Origin: Typhlomys cinereus
Taxonomy: Eukaryota > Chordata > Mammalia > Rodentia > Platacanthomyidae
NCBI GenBank assembly: GCA_023101885.1
Contig: JALPQD010000004.1
Coordinates: forward strand, 15,149,688 to 15,213,687
Direction: 5' to 3'
Length of the DNA stretch: 64,000 nt
Of this stretch, positions 25,385 to 37,665 are shown one piece after another. Within the stretch, counting starts at the first letter, position 1, and every line of letters starts with the position of its first letter. The translations under genes were made by a program, and so were the position numbers. The notes under the pieces are model-generated. The model did no database searches and had not been told where the DNA came from. It was given only the letters and a program-made list of their open reading frames with translations.

Positions 25385-25455
25385 ACAACACTTACTTGGC
25401 ATGTGCTTAGGTCCTGGTTTCATCTCCAGCAACACAAATACAAGGGAAATGACAA
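25385..25455 (+). repeat. ID-type SINE fragment
   Basis: 'ttacttggcatgtgctt', 'aggtcctggtttcatctcc' and 'agcaacacaaat' match the tRNA-Ala-derived ID core from the anticodon region to the start of the tail. Confidence 0.55.
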
Positions 25456-26065
25456 AACAATAAGTTTAATTTTTTGCAAATCGTTATTTGTTTTATCTAT
25501 TCCATTGCATATGCTCTTTATCAGTCCAGGAAATATCATGGATTACAGTTGAAATATATTAAATCTGTTTGTTCAGAAAGTTTTAATGTCAGGATTTCAT
25601 TATGACTATATTAATTTATAATTTAGCCATTCAAATGGATTTTCAGCCATCTATTCAGTTATAATTTTTTAAAGATGTGATTGTTTAGAATTACAGACTG
25701 CTCATTATGATAAATGCACTATATTTAACTCATATGTCTTCATTAGAGTGTCTGTCTATTATCTTTTTTGTTTTTCATGGTTTATAATTTGTTTTAACTT
25801 AACAAAGACAGATGTGCTATTTTCCACACATATAAGCATTCAAAAACATACATGTAGTATGAGATGCAGAAGCAATGCCAGTTAAAATGAAGTTTGAGAA
25901 GTCTAATTAATGTTGGAGCTTTATCTGTTCTAATTATAGTATTGGATTATCACTGTAAGGACTTGTCAAAATGAATTTCACAAAACGTCCATTTCTAGCA
26001 AATGTGAATGTGAAGTTCTGTTATTTTTTGTTTTGAAATTTTCATTACATTCAATTTAATTCATT

Positions 26066-26202
26066 GAGAGAGAGGGAGAGAGAGGAGAGGAGAGAAGAAG
26101 AAAGAAGAAGAGGGGAGGAGAAAGGAGAGAAGAGGGGAGGGGAAAGGAGAAGAGAGGGGAGGGGAAAGAAGAGGACAGGGGAGGGGAAAGGAGAGGAGAA
26201 GG
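26066..26202. repeat. Polypurine tract with internal minisatellite
   Basis: Positions 26,066-26,175 are purines only (110 bp); after a single C the purine run resumes to 26,202. Within it a 22-24 bp unit built on 'gaggggaggggaaag' recurs at about 26,132, 26,154 and 26,177. Such mirror-rich tracts can form triplex DNA. Arg/Glu-rich and Ser/Pro-rich open frames here are artefacts. Confidence 0.9.
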
Positions 26203-26310
26203 TAGAGCGTATTCGACCTTCTAGGAAGCTAGCCGCGGATTCGCAACTTCTCTTCTCTGATAGGGAGGCGTAGCGTCGTTTTTCGGATTTCTTTTCGAGC
26301 TTTTTGCTCT
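26203..26310. other. CpG-rich islet of unknown origin
   Basis: About ten CpG sites fall within about 100 bp, for example 'gagcgtattcgacc', 'agccgcggattcgc' and 'ggcgtagcgtcg', against near absence in the neighbouring kilobases. A short hairpin 'gagctttttgctc' lies at 26,297-26,309. Purine tracts flank both sides. I do not recognise the sequence. Confidence 0.6.
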
Positions 26311-26344
26311 GGGAGGAGCAAGGGGAGGGGGGGAGGGGAAATTT

Positions 26345-29300
26345 CAAGTCCTCCCTTCTCCCCCTGAACTGTGATTTCAGCTCACTCGATTATCTTCTAG
26401 TATATGGAGGGCAAGGGACAATTTCTCTTCTTCCACTCTTTCCATGATGGAACTCAGGTCATCAAGCTATGGGCAAGCAAATTTTCCTACTGAGTCATCT
26501 CACGTTTCAGTTGAATATGGTCTTCAGAAAAGGAAAATCCTCCCCCCTTGTTTTGATCATTTCCCCATTTTTGTTTTGCTCCAGACAAACAAAATTATTT
26601 TCACTAGTATTTCAACATGAATTTTGCCTCGATATTTACTAATCAACCCGAATTTCCTGCTCTGAGAATACCAAGTGAAACTGTCTCTTTGCTCAGACTC
26701 CTGAAATTGTCAATCGATTAAAATTCAAGAACTGTTAAAAAGGAAACAAAGCTTAGTAAGAATAATTTAAAAACAATGAAAATCAAATAAGGGAAATAGA
26801 GTTACAGCTCTGTCTTTCAGTTATAAAGAGTAAAGTACTATTTTAAAATGTACCGAAGTGGTGTTACTCAAAACTGAAAGCAAAAAATAAAAAAAAAAAA
26901 CAGAGAAAAGGAGCCTTTAAGATTAAGATTTATTTTATGAAAATGAAAAAATATAAAGCAGAAATATAAGTGTAAATCAGGAAATAAGGATATATTTTAG
27001 AGTCATATTAGTTTCAAGTCCAATATCAATATACCTATGATATCAAACTACCCTATATCTATGGCTTGCCCTTAACATCATACTGGAGGTTATTTTAATG
27101 AATGAATATTTCCAAAGTATTAATGTCAATGATTTCAAGATATGATGCCAATAATTAAAATTATGTTATAACCTGTATTCCCTATTACAGAAACTTAATA
27201 TTCAATGGTTACTCGTTTTCTTTAATTCTGTTTTAAGACATACTTCAAAATTCTTAGGATTTAATTTCATCCTTTTATAGCACAATGGGGTTGACCCTCA
27301 GGTTTTACATGGAAAGGTCAGCTAGTATTTAATTTCATGTCTAATTAGATTTTTAAAAAATGTGCCATAAATTTCAAGTTACATGTTTGATAACAGAATC
27401 ATGATATTTTAAGAACCAAAGATAGAAAATGAATCATCTTTCTTCATATATCCATGAGCTCCAAACCTCTTTCCTTTAGACCTTTAGAGCACAGTTTTCC
27501 CTTCATAAAAGAAGAAATGACAACTTCATTAAAATATTCAAATAGAAACACAGTTTTAACTATACACAGCATTGTTTCTTCAGAAGGGACAGTCATATGG
27601 GCATGAAGTATAATACTGTATATTCCATTTATGTGCCCTGTGTTTGGGTTAAGTGCTATCTGAATTCATGAATTCTTAAATGAACCTCTCAATAATTTTT
27701 TCTTTGCTATGCCTTTATCCCATATTTTAATAGGAACAGACCAAACTTTACTGATCACCTTTATGTAAATGACTTTAATTTATGTGATAAAGGAAGTTTC
27801 CGGTCCACAAACCTATAAATTCTCACGATGTTAGATGAGAGTGTGTAGAATTTTATTCTCTTTAGTAAAACCCTATAGACTACAGATACCAGTGAAATTT
27901 TAATGTAATTTGGTCTGGATCCTAATTTTGTATACCACTTCACTCAAAAATTAAAATTGCTATTGTGTAAAATAAAGATGTTAACTGGACTGATATTTCC
28001 AAAACTCAACTTATCATGTGCCACCCATTTTGTTGCTGGGATACCCAAAGATTACTGACAACTTCATATATTTAATGTTTACTTAATGCAATTGATTGCT
28101 TTTCTTTTCAATAGAGACTATGATGATGTACTATGAGCAGAAGGTCCATACTAATTTTTATTGGTAGAGGGCAACTAAAATATTTACTTAAAATAAACTT
28201 TTCCAGGCAAGATACATTCTACTGCTTGATACCTTTTTGTAGGAAAGGAATCAGTAGCTCCTGGTAGAATAACATTAAGAAAAAAATTGAATCATGTCAT
28301 CCACTTCCTGAAGGTCATTCAAATATTTGCTCAAGAGGAAGATGAGAGGGGATGTCCTCTTTCTTCCCTGGCATTTAATCAAAGCAATATCTATGAGAAG
28401 TTGGCAGCTCACCTGGCCTCATAAGTTTTAGGCTTATGTGTTCTAATGCCAATGTTCTTGAGAACTTTATTTGAGCGCAAATTGTATATGTAGTGATTAT
28501 TTTTATGTTATAACTGATATTCAATCTTTGTAGCCAAATACATTGAATTATTATTTATGAACAGGAATTAAAATGTAAATTCTCAGTCAAATTTCGTGTT
28601 TAACCTTCTTGACAAATCTAGAAGTTGCTGTCATCTTCATGATAAAGAAAGAAAGGAAAGTATAAGGAAGCAATCATCACAGAAAGGGTACAAGATATGA
28701 AAAAGAGATGTGTACAATAAATTGAAATAATAGCAATATAGTTAGATGAAAGAAACGATATGCAAAGAAAATTTCAAATTAATTAAATAAAACCTTAAAT
28801 TAAGATTTTGTATTTTTGGTGACATCCAAAAGGTATAATTATCACCATTTCTTTTGTTGCTATCATAAAGTTTGTAACATTATTGGAGCAATTAGTTGGA
28901 AAGAAATAATAAAAGAAAAATGAATGGAAATGAACATATGCAAATGGGTTATGTCATAAAATATAATGTTAGTCATTAACATTAATTAAGATATACAGAG
29001 CCCAGAACTGTGCAGCATATAGACTAGGAAGATAAGGTTTGGGTGGTAAGTTTGGTAAGACTTTCTAGATCTTTCCAGAAGCATCATGTTTTCTATGTCT
29101 GTGACACATAGTGATCAGTTTGGCTAGTGCCAAATTCAATACTCTCAATAGTAGACTACAAAAATATTCAATTTTGAGTTGCATTTACACTTATCAATCC
29201 CATACTGAAATAAGTTTCCTTTGAGATTTATATTCTGTGGGTGAATTGAGAACATGAGCATGAGATGAGATTGATTAAATTTGCCTGTAATGTGACTGAT

Positions 29301-30430
29301 ATAACAACAGTGGAAAAAGAGTTTCTGGATCTTAGCCAAACAGTAAAACAACTTGATTGAAATTTTTCTTTCATTACAACTTAGCTTCATTTATATTGAC
29401 ATAACATAGATATAGATCTCAATGAATAGAGTAACCACAACTCAGCACAATGCTATTTGATCCCAGAGAAAAAATTAAAATAGAGACAAACTTTGAATTC
29501 CAATATTGCTTTCACTCTGCAGACCACAGAACCACTCTCCAATGTATTAACTATGTAAGATGACATGATTTGTAAAGTTTTGCTGTGCTCAATAAGAAGA
29601 AAAGACTGTGATGTTCTTTCAAATCTCTTTCATTCAGAAATGAAATTTATTAGTACTCTCTTAATTAACATGAATTTCTTGCTGAGCTTTGTTAATAATT
29701 ACTTTAAATCAAGGAAGGCACATTTTCTAAGTATCACTTATCTACCTTCACACATAAAATTTAGATGAACTTGAGGAATAAGAAATAAAGATTTTAATAA
29801 ATTAAAAAGGAAGTATGAAATGAAGTAATTAAAATAATCTACTCATTATTCATAAGCACCCTGAAAGTATACTTAAATTCTGGTATTTAATTTTATTTTA
29901 AAGATGGACCTATTGCTTTTTTCAATTTTGTTTTCTTAAGCAACAATAAGCAAACAACAAAGATGACTGTTGTACTGGGAGAAGCTGGAAAGTTGGTAAG
30001 ACACAAAAGTAAAAAAAAAATGAAATGTGGATCCAAAGATGTCTAACCATAGAATCTTGGGAGCATTATTAAACAAGAATTTATCATCTCTTGAAAACAT
30101 CAAAGGAAACCACAGGCTCTAATTAAAGTGGTTTGCTATAACAAGAATCCAAGTGTTCAAAACTCTATGGATTTTTGTAGCAATGATGCTAACATGTAGG
30201 TAACACTGACTCTTAGGATGACTAGCTGAGATACTTTTCAAAAACTTGGTCTGATCTATAACATCGATTACAAGGGTGAAAGTTTGGTGTATATTATACC
30301 TACAACAAAATATTTTAAAATGTTGGAAGGTTATTCATGTGGAGCAGAAAAGAATACTATTCATATAGATGATAATGAGCAACCTGATTGTTTTGGAGAC
30401 AGAAGTATATATTCTCTCTTTCTCTCTTTT
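26345..30430. other. About 4 kb of AT-rich DNA, nothing recognised
   Basis: Read on both strands without finding a nameable repeat, exon-like segment or RNA. It is the longest featureless block of the window. Open frames stay below about 85 codons. Confidence 0.45.
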
Positions 30431-30434
30431 CCTG

Positions 30435-30600
30435 TTTCCTCTCTCCTTTCTTTTCTTCTTTTTTTTTCATTTTGCTTGGTTTGGTTTGGTTCAGTTTTTT
30501 GAGTTTTTGAGGTCAGGTCTGAATCTGTAGATTTCACTGCTTTGGATCTTGCTATATAGAAAGCTAGCCTTGTAATTGTGATACTACTCCTACTTGCATC
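30435..30600 (-). repeat. Possible rearranged B1 SINE, antisense
   Basis: Pyrimidine-rich start, then 'gtttttgaggtcaggtctg' and 'cttgctatatagaaagctagcct' recall antisense B1 blocks, but much of the element is missing or scrambled. Confidence 0.25.
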
Positions 30601-30999
30601 TTAAAAGTCTTCTCTCCCTACAGAAGCAACATCAAACACAAAATATCCATGTATCACATTTACGTATTTTTGGAATAAGTGTAAAATATGCTGCTATAAT
30701 CTCACTGCGTGACATGTATAATGCATGATGTAAATGTATGATGACACCGAATATGCATCAATATAACCTGACAGTTGATTTGACAAGCAGTATGTAGACC
30801 ACAGTTCAATCCTCTAGAATCAATATTTTAATAACATTCAACAGTATTCAATGATGTTTTCATTTACTCTATTAATATATAATCTAAGAACGTTTTCCCT
30901 AGAAAGACACTATGCTAAAAGTGACAAACTGAAAGTTATTGTTTATTTCCACATATCCAAAGAGACTGATGTTGTGAAGGGTTTTTAAAGCATTGTTGG

Positions 31000-31215
31000 A
31001 TTAGGGCTTGAAATAGAGCTCAGACTCTGCCTCTTAAATGGAAGGTCCTGAGTTTGGATCCCTGATAACATGAAAAAAAAAAAAAAACACCAGACAGAAA
31101 TGACAAAGAAATGATTTTTCCACTGGGAAATCACAAAAGAAAGTAAATTGGAAGGAGAACAAATTCAGGATGATTTCTGATGACATTCTTGATCCTCCAC
31201 AGGGATACACAGTAC

Positions 31216-31260
<45 letters not shown>
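31000..31260 (+). repeat. Old B2/ID-headed SINE with (AC)n tail
   Basis: A degraded head 'gggcttgaaatagagctcag' with 'ggtcctgagtttggatccc' is followed by an A run, then 'gatttctgatgacattcttg', 'cctccacaggg' and a pure CA run at 31,221-31,258. The layout is that of the older SINE group in this window. Confidence 0.5.
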
Positions 31261-31262
<2 letters not shown>

Positions 31263-31504
31263 AACAAATCAATAAGTAAAAAATTTTGTTAGAAAAATAA
31301 TTTTTGGAGTAATGGGTACAAAGTTGTATTGAGTGTGTTATGCCATTAGCAGCAGGCAAATCAACAACATTTAAGAGATATCATCAAAATATCAGTATAA
31401 GTTGTGTTCACATAGTCTATGCTAATTCATGAAAAAATATTTAATAGTGTATTTTGAAGATGATTAAAATATTCATATTGAGATATTGCAATTATTCTGT
31501 ATTT

Positions 31505-31645
31505 TATTTAATTGTATCTAGATTGAGATTGAGACAATTATGTAGCTCAAACAGCATGCAAATTAGTGGTTATTTTCCGCTTCAACTTCAGCCTCAGCCT
31601 CAACCTCCTAAATGTTGAGGTTACAGGTGGAAAACACCACATTTA
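31505..31645 (-). repeat. Diverged B1 SINE, antisense
   Basis: 'gagattgagacaattatgtagctc', 'cctcagcctcaacctcc' and 'tgttgaggttacaggtgg' follow antisense B1 in order. Confidence 0.5.
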
Positions 31646-32011
31646 GCTTTATCTAAATGGTTAAAAGAATTTCTGTTTGGTATCCATTGTTATAATTCAA
31701 TATTTTGTAATTTACTAAATAAATAATGTGATGCTGACATACCATCTATATCATAAATATCACAAAAGATGTTGTGCTAGTTCTCCAAATATGCCAAAGT
31801 GTGCTTTATATGTGACATTGTACATTGCTGTTTTGATTTGAGAAATCATTGTAGCAAATTAGTAAGGAAAAAGCATGAAGATATTGGACTTGAATTATTG
31901 AGAAATGTAGTTGTGATCGCAAGGAGGTAGAAAAAATTCTATGTATAATATATATGTATATATGTAAATATATTAGTACTTATTTTGTCACTGAAAATTC
32001 TAATAATAGAA

Positions 32012-32715
32012 GTATTACATCTACTCTTGAATGTGCTCTTATAATAAGATTCCAGTTTAACAGCTTTCTGTCTCTGGCCAGGGGGTGACATACAGTGCCC
32101 ATCACGATGGAGTGAAGCGCATTGCAGGAGCAACAAAACTGCAAAAGAAAATCAACAAACCACTATCCAGAACTTCAGAGACTCTATATTAAACACCTAG
32201 AACTATGCCAGACTAATCTCTCCCCATCCTGAAGCTCAGGGACATTTGCGGAAGAGGGGGCGGTAAGAGTGTAAGAGCAAAAGGATGGGAGGAGCAATGA
32301 TTTGCAAGATACTCCACACAAGTTAGGGCCGAAGCAATCATAATTGGACATTGCATGCCCAGCGCAATGTCCAACACACTATTGACCTCACAAAGTCTAG
32401 CATCTGCTAAAGGCACCAAGATCCTTGGAGGCAAGGGATTGACAGCCACAGTAGTGTTCCTATGCTTAAGGGGAACACAGGAAAGGGTTCAGGGAAATGC
32501 CACTGGGTCCTTGTACGTCATCGGAGAGGAGGGCCCAGAGGAGAGTCAGGCATGCACAAAAAAGGACTCTGGGAATTGGGGCGGGAGGCATGGGGGGATG
32601 GGGAGGGAGGGGTGAGGGGAGGGGGAGCAGGAGGTTCCGGCGGAGGAGGAGGGAGGGAAGGAACTGGTTTGTATGAGCTGAAATAATAATAAAAATGTAT
32701 TAAAGAATAATAAAC
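32012..32715 (+). mobile_element. 5'-truncated L1, young subfamily, 3' UTR only
   Basis: Aligns by eye with the 3' UTR of the longer L1 at 50,905 from its 'attacatgtacccttgaatg' region to the tail: 'ccagggggtgacatacagtg', 'gaggcaagggattgac', a G-rich tract at about 32,575-32,665 and an end 'aataaaaatgtattaaag'. Differences are few, so the subfamily is recent. Open frames on both strands across it are UTR artefacts. Confidence 0.85.
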
Positions 32716-33481
32716 AGATTTAATACCAAAAAAAGTTGATTTCCTTAGTTTCAAGGCCAGTTGTAACTTCATGGTGAATTTGAGACCAGTTTTGGCTTCA
32801 GTATAACATCATATCTCAAAAAAAAAAAACATAAAAACTGTAATCAACCAGCCAAGCACTGAAAGCTTACATTGGAAATGCAATGTATGCGTATGTGTAG
32901 AAATATTTTGCCCTTATCTATTTGTGCAAATTATTCTACTGTTATAAAATATATAATCAAACTATTGAAAGGCACTTGCATATTATCTATTCTTAGATAT
33001 GCACTATGGTTATTTATAGCTATATGCTTTGATAATTTCTGTTAGGTTGTTCACAAACACAGAGTCACCTTCAGTACTATTCATGGGTAATTTGCTTCAT
33101 CTAATACTGGGCTGTATCTAAAGTAAGGAAACAAGTTTACAAGACATGCAATCTCATTTTTATGTTCTTTTTATTTCCAAGGTGCTAAAAACGGTATGTG
33201 TAGCAGTTTGCCTGCATTGTTGCTGATAAAATGATAAAAAAATCCAGCTTAAGCGAACAAGGGAGTTTTTTATTTTTCAATGGTTCAGTTTCAGTTGGTT
33301 GTGCAACTTTGTCGGAGAGGCCACACCAGCAATAAAGACCAAGGGAACTGGTCACACTATAACCATGTAACAACTGAGAGAGCAATGATCTTTACTTACC
33401 AGACCATCTTGTTTGGCTAAGAATACATACGGATGCAAGCTTTCTAAAATACTGCCCTCCGTTTTATTCACCTGCCCAGGG

Positions 33482-34135
33482 AAGGTCCACTATAGGACAA
33501 TATACTTCACTTAAGACATGGCTGCTGCAGCCAGGAACTCACTGCAATGAGATTTGAGTTTACCAGGACCTGCACAATGGCTGACATGTCAACATGATTC
33601 CATAAACAAGCGAGGATCTCAGGAGAGATCATTTCATGCAGTAGAATCTGTAGGGGCTAGAGTTAGATTGGTGAAGAGGAGTGTCCCTGTGAGTGATCCT
33701 TCCAAAGAAAAACAACTTGGTGTGCCATAGAAACCTTAACCACACTAGAACAGATGATCCAGAGGGCAAACTGGGACCCATAGAACCCGGTGGGCAAGAG
33801 GGTAAAGGGAAGATATTTAATCAACTTCAGCTTGGACTTTTGGGCCCTAAAGAAATTTGGGGTTCAAGTCATAGAATTTCCATACAACTGTATACATTTC
33901 TTCCACTGTCCCAGTTCAAGTCACTAGCATGTTCTTCCATGGTGTTCACTCTATAAATAGTTACAGTTGCTGTACTGTCTATCATTTCCACATCCAGACT
34001 TCAAGGCTTTCAGTATAGCTCTTCTCTATCAAAGGAGGATAGGGAAGGAAGCAAGTGGGGAGGAGAGGGTTAGGGATTCCTATTCATTGTGCTACATAAT
34101 TTTATTTAATAATAAAAATTAATTTTTAAAAGACC
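33482..34135 (+). mobile_element. L1 3' UTR fragment interrupted by a 210 bp insert
   Basis: 33,482-33,821 matches the L1 3' UTR type of 55,740-56,050 ('gaactcactgcaatgagattt', 'ccagaggg', 'gccatagaaacctt'). 34,032-34,135 matches its end, 'ggaggatagggaagg' through an A/T-rich tail. Between them lies a near copy of 34,601-34,810 from the neighbouring provirus. It interrupts the MaLR element. Confidence 0.55.
33822..34031. repeat. 210 bp direct repeat, left copy
   Basis: Seven differences by my count from 34,601-34,810 (about 97 percent identity), same orientation, 779 bp apart. It sits inside an L1 3' UTR, where other copies of that UTR have no such sequence. Confidence 0.85.
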
Positions 34136-34600
34136 AAAATAAAGCAAATCAAATAACCGCACCTTGTACTTCAGTGTTCATCTTCTGCTGCTCATCGTGT
34201 CATTATAGTAGCTCAAAGAATCTGGGCAATCCCAATCACTGTTAGCACTCAGAGTCGGATAAGCAGAGTTTCTCTGGATCAGGTTGAATCTGCATGAGAA
34301 GCTGTTCCTAGTACACATCCCATGGATCTGGCATCTCCAACAAAACTGTTTTTCTTTTCAGCCATAAACTGCACCTTTCTTTTCAGAAACTCAAACCTGC
34401 CAGTTGTTGAAAAACTTCAGTTCCTGTCCATGAATGCCTCAATCTTCCATTAAAACCAGTACCATTTGGGTACTTCTGACGAATGCTGCGTTGAGTTAAA
34501 ATGTAGCTTGGTCCACCTAAACCACTGCTATAAGAACTTTAGTATACTGGTCATGGAAAAGCCCTTTTCTAGGCAGCCAAAATATTTGAAGGGCAAGAAC

Positions 34601-34810
34601 CAACTTCAGCATGGACTTTTGGGCCCTAAAGGAATTTGGGGTTCAAGTCATAGAATTTCCATACAACTGTATACATTTCTTCCACTGTCCCAGTTCAAGT
34701 CACTAGCATGTTCTTCCATGGTGTTCACTCTATAAATAGTTACAGTTGCTGTGCTGTCTACCGTTTCCACATCCAGACTTCAAGGCTTTCAGTATAGCTC
34801 TCTTCTATCA
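34601..34810. repeat. 210 bp direct repeat, right copy (probable source)
   Basis: Embedded in continuous MaLR internal sequence, so it is the likely donor of the copy at 33,822-34,031. Confidence 0.8.
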
Positions 34811-35463
34811 AGCAGACCAGTCCATCATCTTTAAATCCATATCACCAGAGTTTTGTTCATCACAAACTGGACCTGAACAAGCCACAACTCTCTAAGCACC
34901 TCTATTTTTCTAATGGCCATGAAATTCTGCAGAATGAAATTTGTGATACATAATCCCCAAATTTTCAAACATTTCAAAGTTTCTCCAACAAAACCATTCA
35001 AAAATCCATAGAAGCTACATATCCAGATTTACCAGCAATACCTCCCTTCTCCAGTACCAAATCTGTTGCAGTTTGCCAGCATTGTTGCTAATAAAAAAAT
35101 ATAACACAGGGTTATATTCTCTTACAAAATTGGGTTACAGCTGCTGGTCCAGTTTGGCAAAACTCATATCAATACCAAGGACCAAGGGAACTGACATACT
35201 ATAACCACATAATGAGTGAAAGAAGGATGACCCTTACTTCCCAGACCAGCTTGTCTGGCCAAGTATATAGAAGGATGTCAACTTTCTCAAATAAGCCCTC
35301 CTTTTTATTTACCTGCGAGGGACTAAACACACCCACCAGGGGCTATGCTTTCCCCATTAAGTAGACAGTCTCCTGCAGGTTTTCTCCAGGATTAACTCAA
35401 CTATTAATTTCGTACAAACCCTAAGCTATCAAGCTGACAATTGTATCTAATAATGACAGTATT

Positions 35464-37361
35464 TCTATTTCACAAGGCAAGAGGAAGTTTTTTCACCAAC
35501 AATATGTCAATAAAAATTTTAAGTGGAAAACAACTGGTAAAGATGATACAAAAATCTCCAAATATTTTGTTGTCATTGAAAACTTAAAAGATATTTTATG
35601 AAATTCATCAAAACCTTGGAAATACACCATGAACAACAAACATATAAAACAAATGAAATGGTATTTGCTAATTCTGTGATCATGGAAATTTATGAAAGAA
35701 TTTAAGAATATAATGTCCATTTATTCATATTATTGGCTCTAATTCATTGAAAACTTTGCCATGAAAATCTTCATATTAAATCCGATGTTCAAAACTATAT
35801 ACAATTTAAAATTCTCTGCCTCTCAATGAGATAACTTCTTTGCAATTAAGTTCTACGAATGGGTAAATTGTAATTATTAAATTGCACTTCTCATTAGGAG
35901 TGCACTAATTTCCGATGAGATGTAGTTTAGATTTGGTTTCACTTGATAGGACTTAATTCAAAAACACTGATTGGTAATTAGCGTCATTGCTCTCTATATG
36001 GAGCAGAGCACTGTAACTGAGGGTTTTCTCCAATCTTTAGCTTTCTAATCTCCCCTTTCTCTCCCTAGAAGCAATTATATTGATTTTATGTAATGCAGAC
36101 CACATGGAAATGTTTATAGATTTTAGAGAAATCTGACCGTTGTTTACAGAAAAGATACACGATGAGTTTGTACCACATCTACGATAATGCAAGTAGCAGC
36201 CAACTTTTTGTCTTTTGCTCATGCGTAATATTTGTTCTTTTCCTTACTGGACCATTTTGATTCTGAGCATGCAGTGCCAGTGTTTGAAAAACATTATTGG
36301 AAGAACAGAGTAGATAAAACGGTCTATTCTAATACTGACTGATTTTAACTTTATAACCTTTCTATTCTTTTAAGTAGTAGTTGTTGAAAGTTCAAAATAG
36401 TATGTAACAATTACTAAAGTGGTTTTGTCCTGGTACAAAACTATTCACTGAATCATAGTTTACAGTTGTTGAGAGTGTATGTACTTGAATGACTAAAGTG
36501 TCTCCTGTCATGAACAGCCTAAAGAATGCTTCAATATATTAAGTGATCATTATCCAAATAACTAATAAATAGCTGTTATTTAATGAAATAAAAAATAAAA
36601 TTGAAGTGTGCATTCCCTAAGTGTATTTATCAATGTTGGGAAACTGCCATGTTTATAAAGCTTGATTATATAAATCAAAGCATATCTTGAGCATCCTACC
36701 CATTTTCCCTACATCCATTCAATACTTTCCATAAGTGCACACCTCTCTCGGTTTATTCAAAGGTCACTCTGATGTTTTCTGTATGAAAGATTCTTTTGCC
36801 CATCAAGGCCAATATTCCCTAGCTTTCTTCATTTTGTACATTTTTTTGTTAGCATGTATTTGTGTTTGCGTGTCCTTATCTCTATTCCTTATTACATATT
36901 ATATACCTCTATATTTACTGTATTTATTTACTAAGTTGCTGATACCAAAAATGTTTAAGCAATGCATTAATTGCTCAAATATAAATTGTTAATTACATAA
37001 ATTTAAGAACTGTGCTTAATAATGAGCTTAAAGATGTATATTCCTGTTTAGGTGGTAACATGATATTAATCTGTAGATTATTTTTAATAATATAGTTAAC
37101 AAAGTTATTGTCATATTTAAAAATTTTCATCACCATATGTTACATAAATTAGATGAGTTAGAAAAACATAAAATTGACTTATCAGAAGACAAAACAGTTG
37201 TGTAAAAAATGAATAAACACAAGTTACATAAAAATAACAAAGGTGAAGAAAATCACAAAGTTAGAAATAAGAAAGAATATACACAAATAATATTTGTAAA
37301 CTATGTTAAAAAAAGCAACTTTTCCAAGATATAAAGCAAAACGTTTAAAAGTACATTAACA
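35464..37361. other. AT-rich stretch, nothing recognised
   Basis: No repeat or gene could be supported. The open frames present are short and AT-driven. Confidence 0.45.
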
Positions 37362-37610
37362 ATGGTGCTGGAGAGATGACTCAGGGGTTAAGTCTCTGTC
37401 TCACAAGCAGAAGATCCTGAGTTTGGATCTTGGGTCCCATGTGAAAATGTGAGGTAGAAATGGTGGCAGCCTGTACTTCTGGTCCCAGAAGGTAGAGCCT
37501 GGGAAACTCAAGAACAAAGCGAATAGTAGTTAGAAAAATACAGGGTGATTTCCAAAGTCACCCTTGGGCCTCCACAGTCATACAGAGTAACTTTTGATAC
37601 ACACACTTCC

Positions 37611-37656
<46 letters not shown>

Positions 37657-37665
37657 AGAAAAAGA
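37362..37665 (+). repeat. Older B2-headed SINE with inverted-type tail
   Basis: Head 'ggtgctggagagatgactcaggggttaag', B-box area 'gagtttggatcttg', body 'ggtagagcctgggaaactc' and 'aaagtcacccttgggcctcc'. It ends with a short AC run and then a (GT)n run at 37,614-37,654, i.e. the tail switches strand character. It is an older relative of the young SINE family. Confidence 0.7.

Larger units (their letters stand above)
33199..35458 (-). mobile_element. ERVL-MaLR provirus, antisense, rearranged
   Basis: The 5' LTR (minus strand) spans 35,458 to 35,064 and reads 'tgtcattattagatac' to 'aaactgcaaca', with 'ggtaaataaaaagg' as probable polyadenylation site. Just inside it 'tttggtactggag' fits a tRNA-Leu-type primer site of this class. 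The 3' LTR end lies at 33,199-33,480 ('tgtagcagtttgcc' on plus), about 30 percent different and lacking its U3. Flanks 'gtatg' (33,194-33,198) and 'gtatt' (35,459-35,463) fit a 5 bp duplication with one change. An L1 3' UTR piece occupies 33,482-34,135. No coding capacity is seen, as usual for MaLR. Confidence 0.6.

Noticed and set aside
26051..26347. Ser/Pro-rich and Arg/Glu-rich open frames
   Set aside because: They come from a polypurine tract; low complexity explains both frames.
32355..32772. Gly/Arg- and Pro-rich open frames
   Set aside because: They are produced by the G-rich tract of an L1 3' UTR; the same frames recur at 52,442-52,832.
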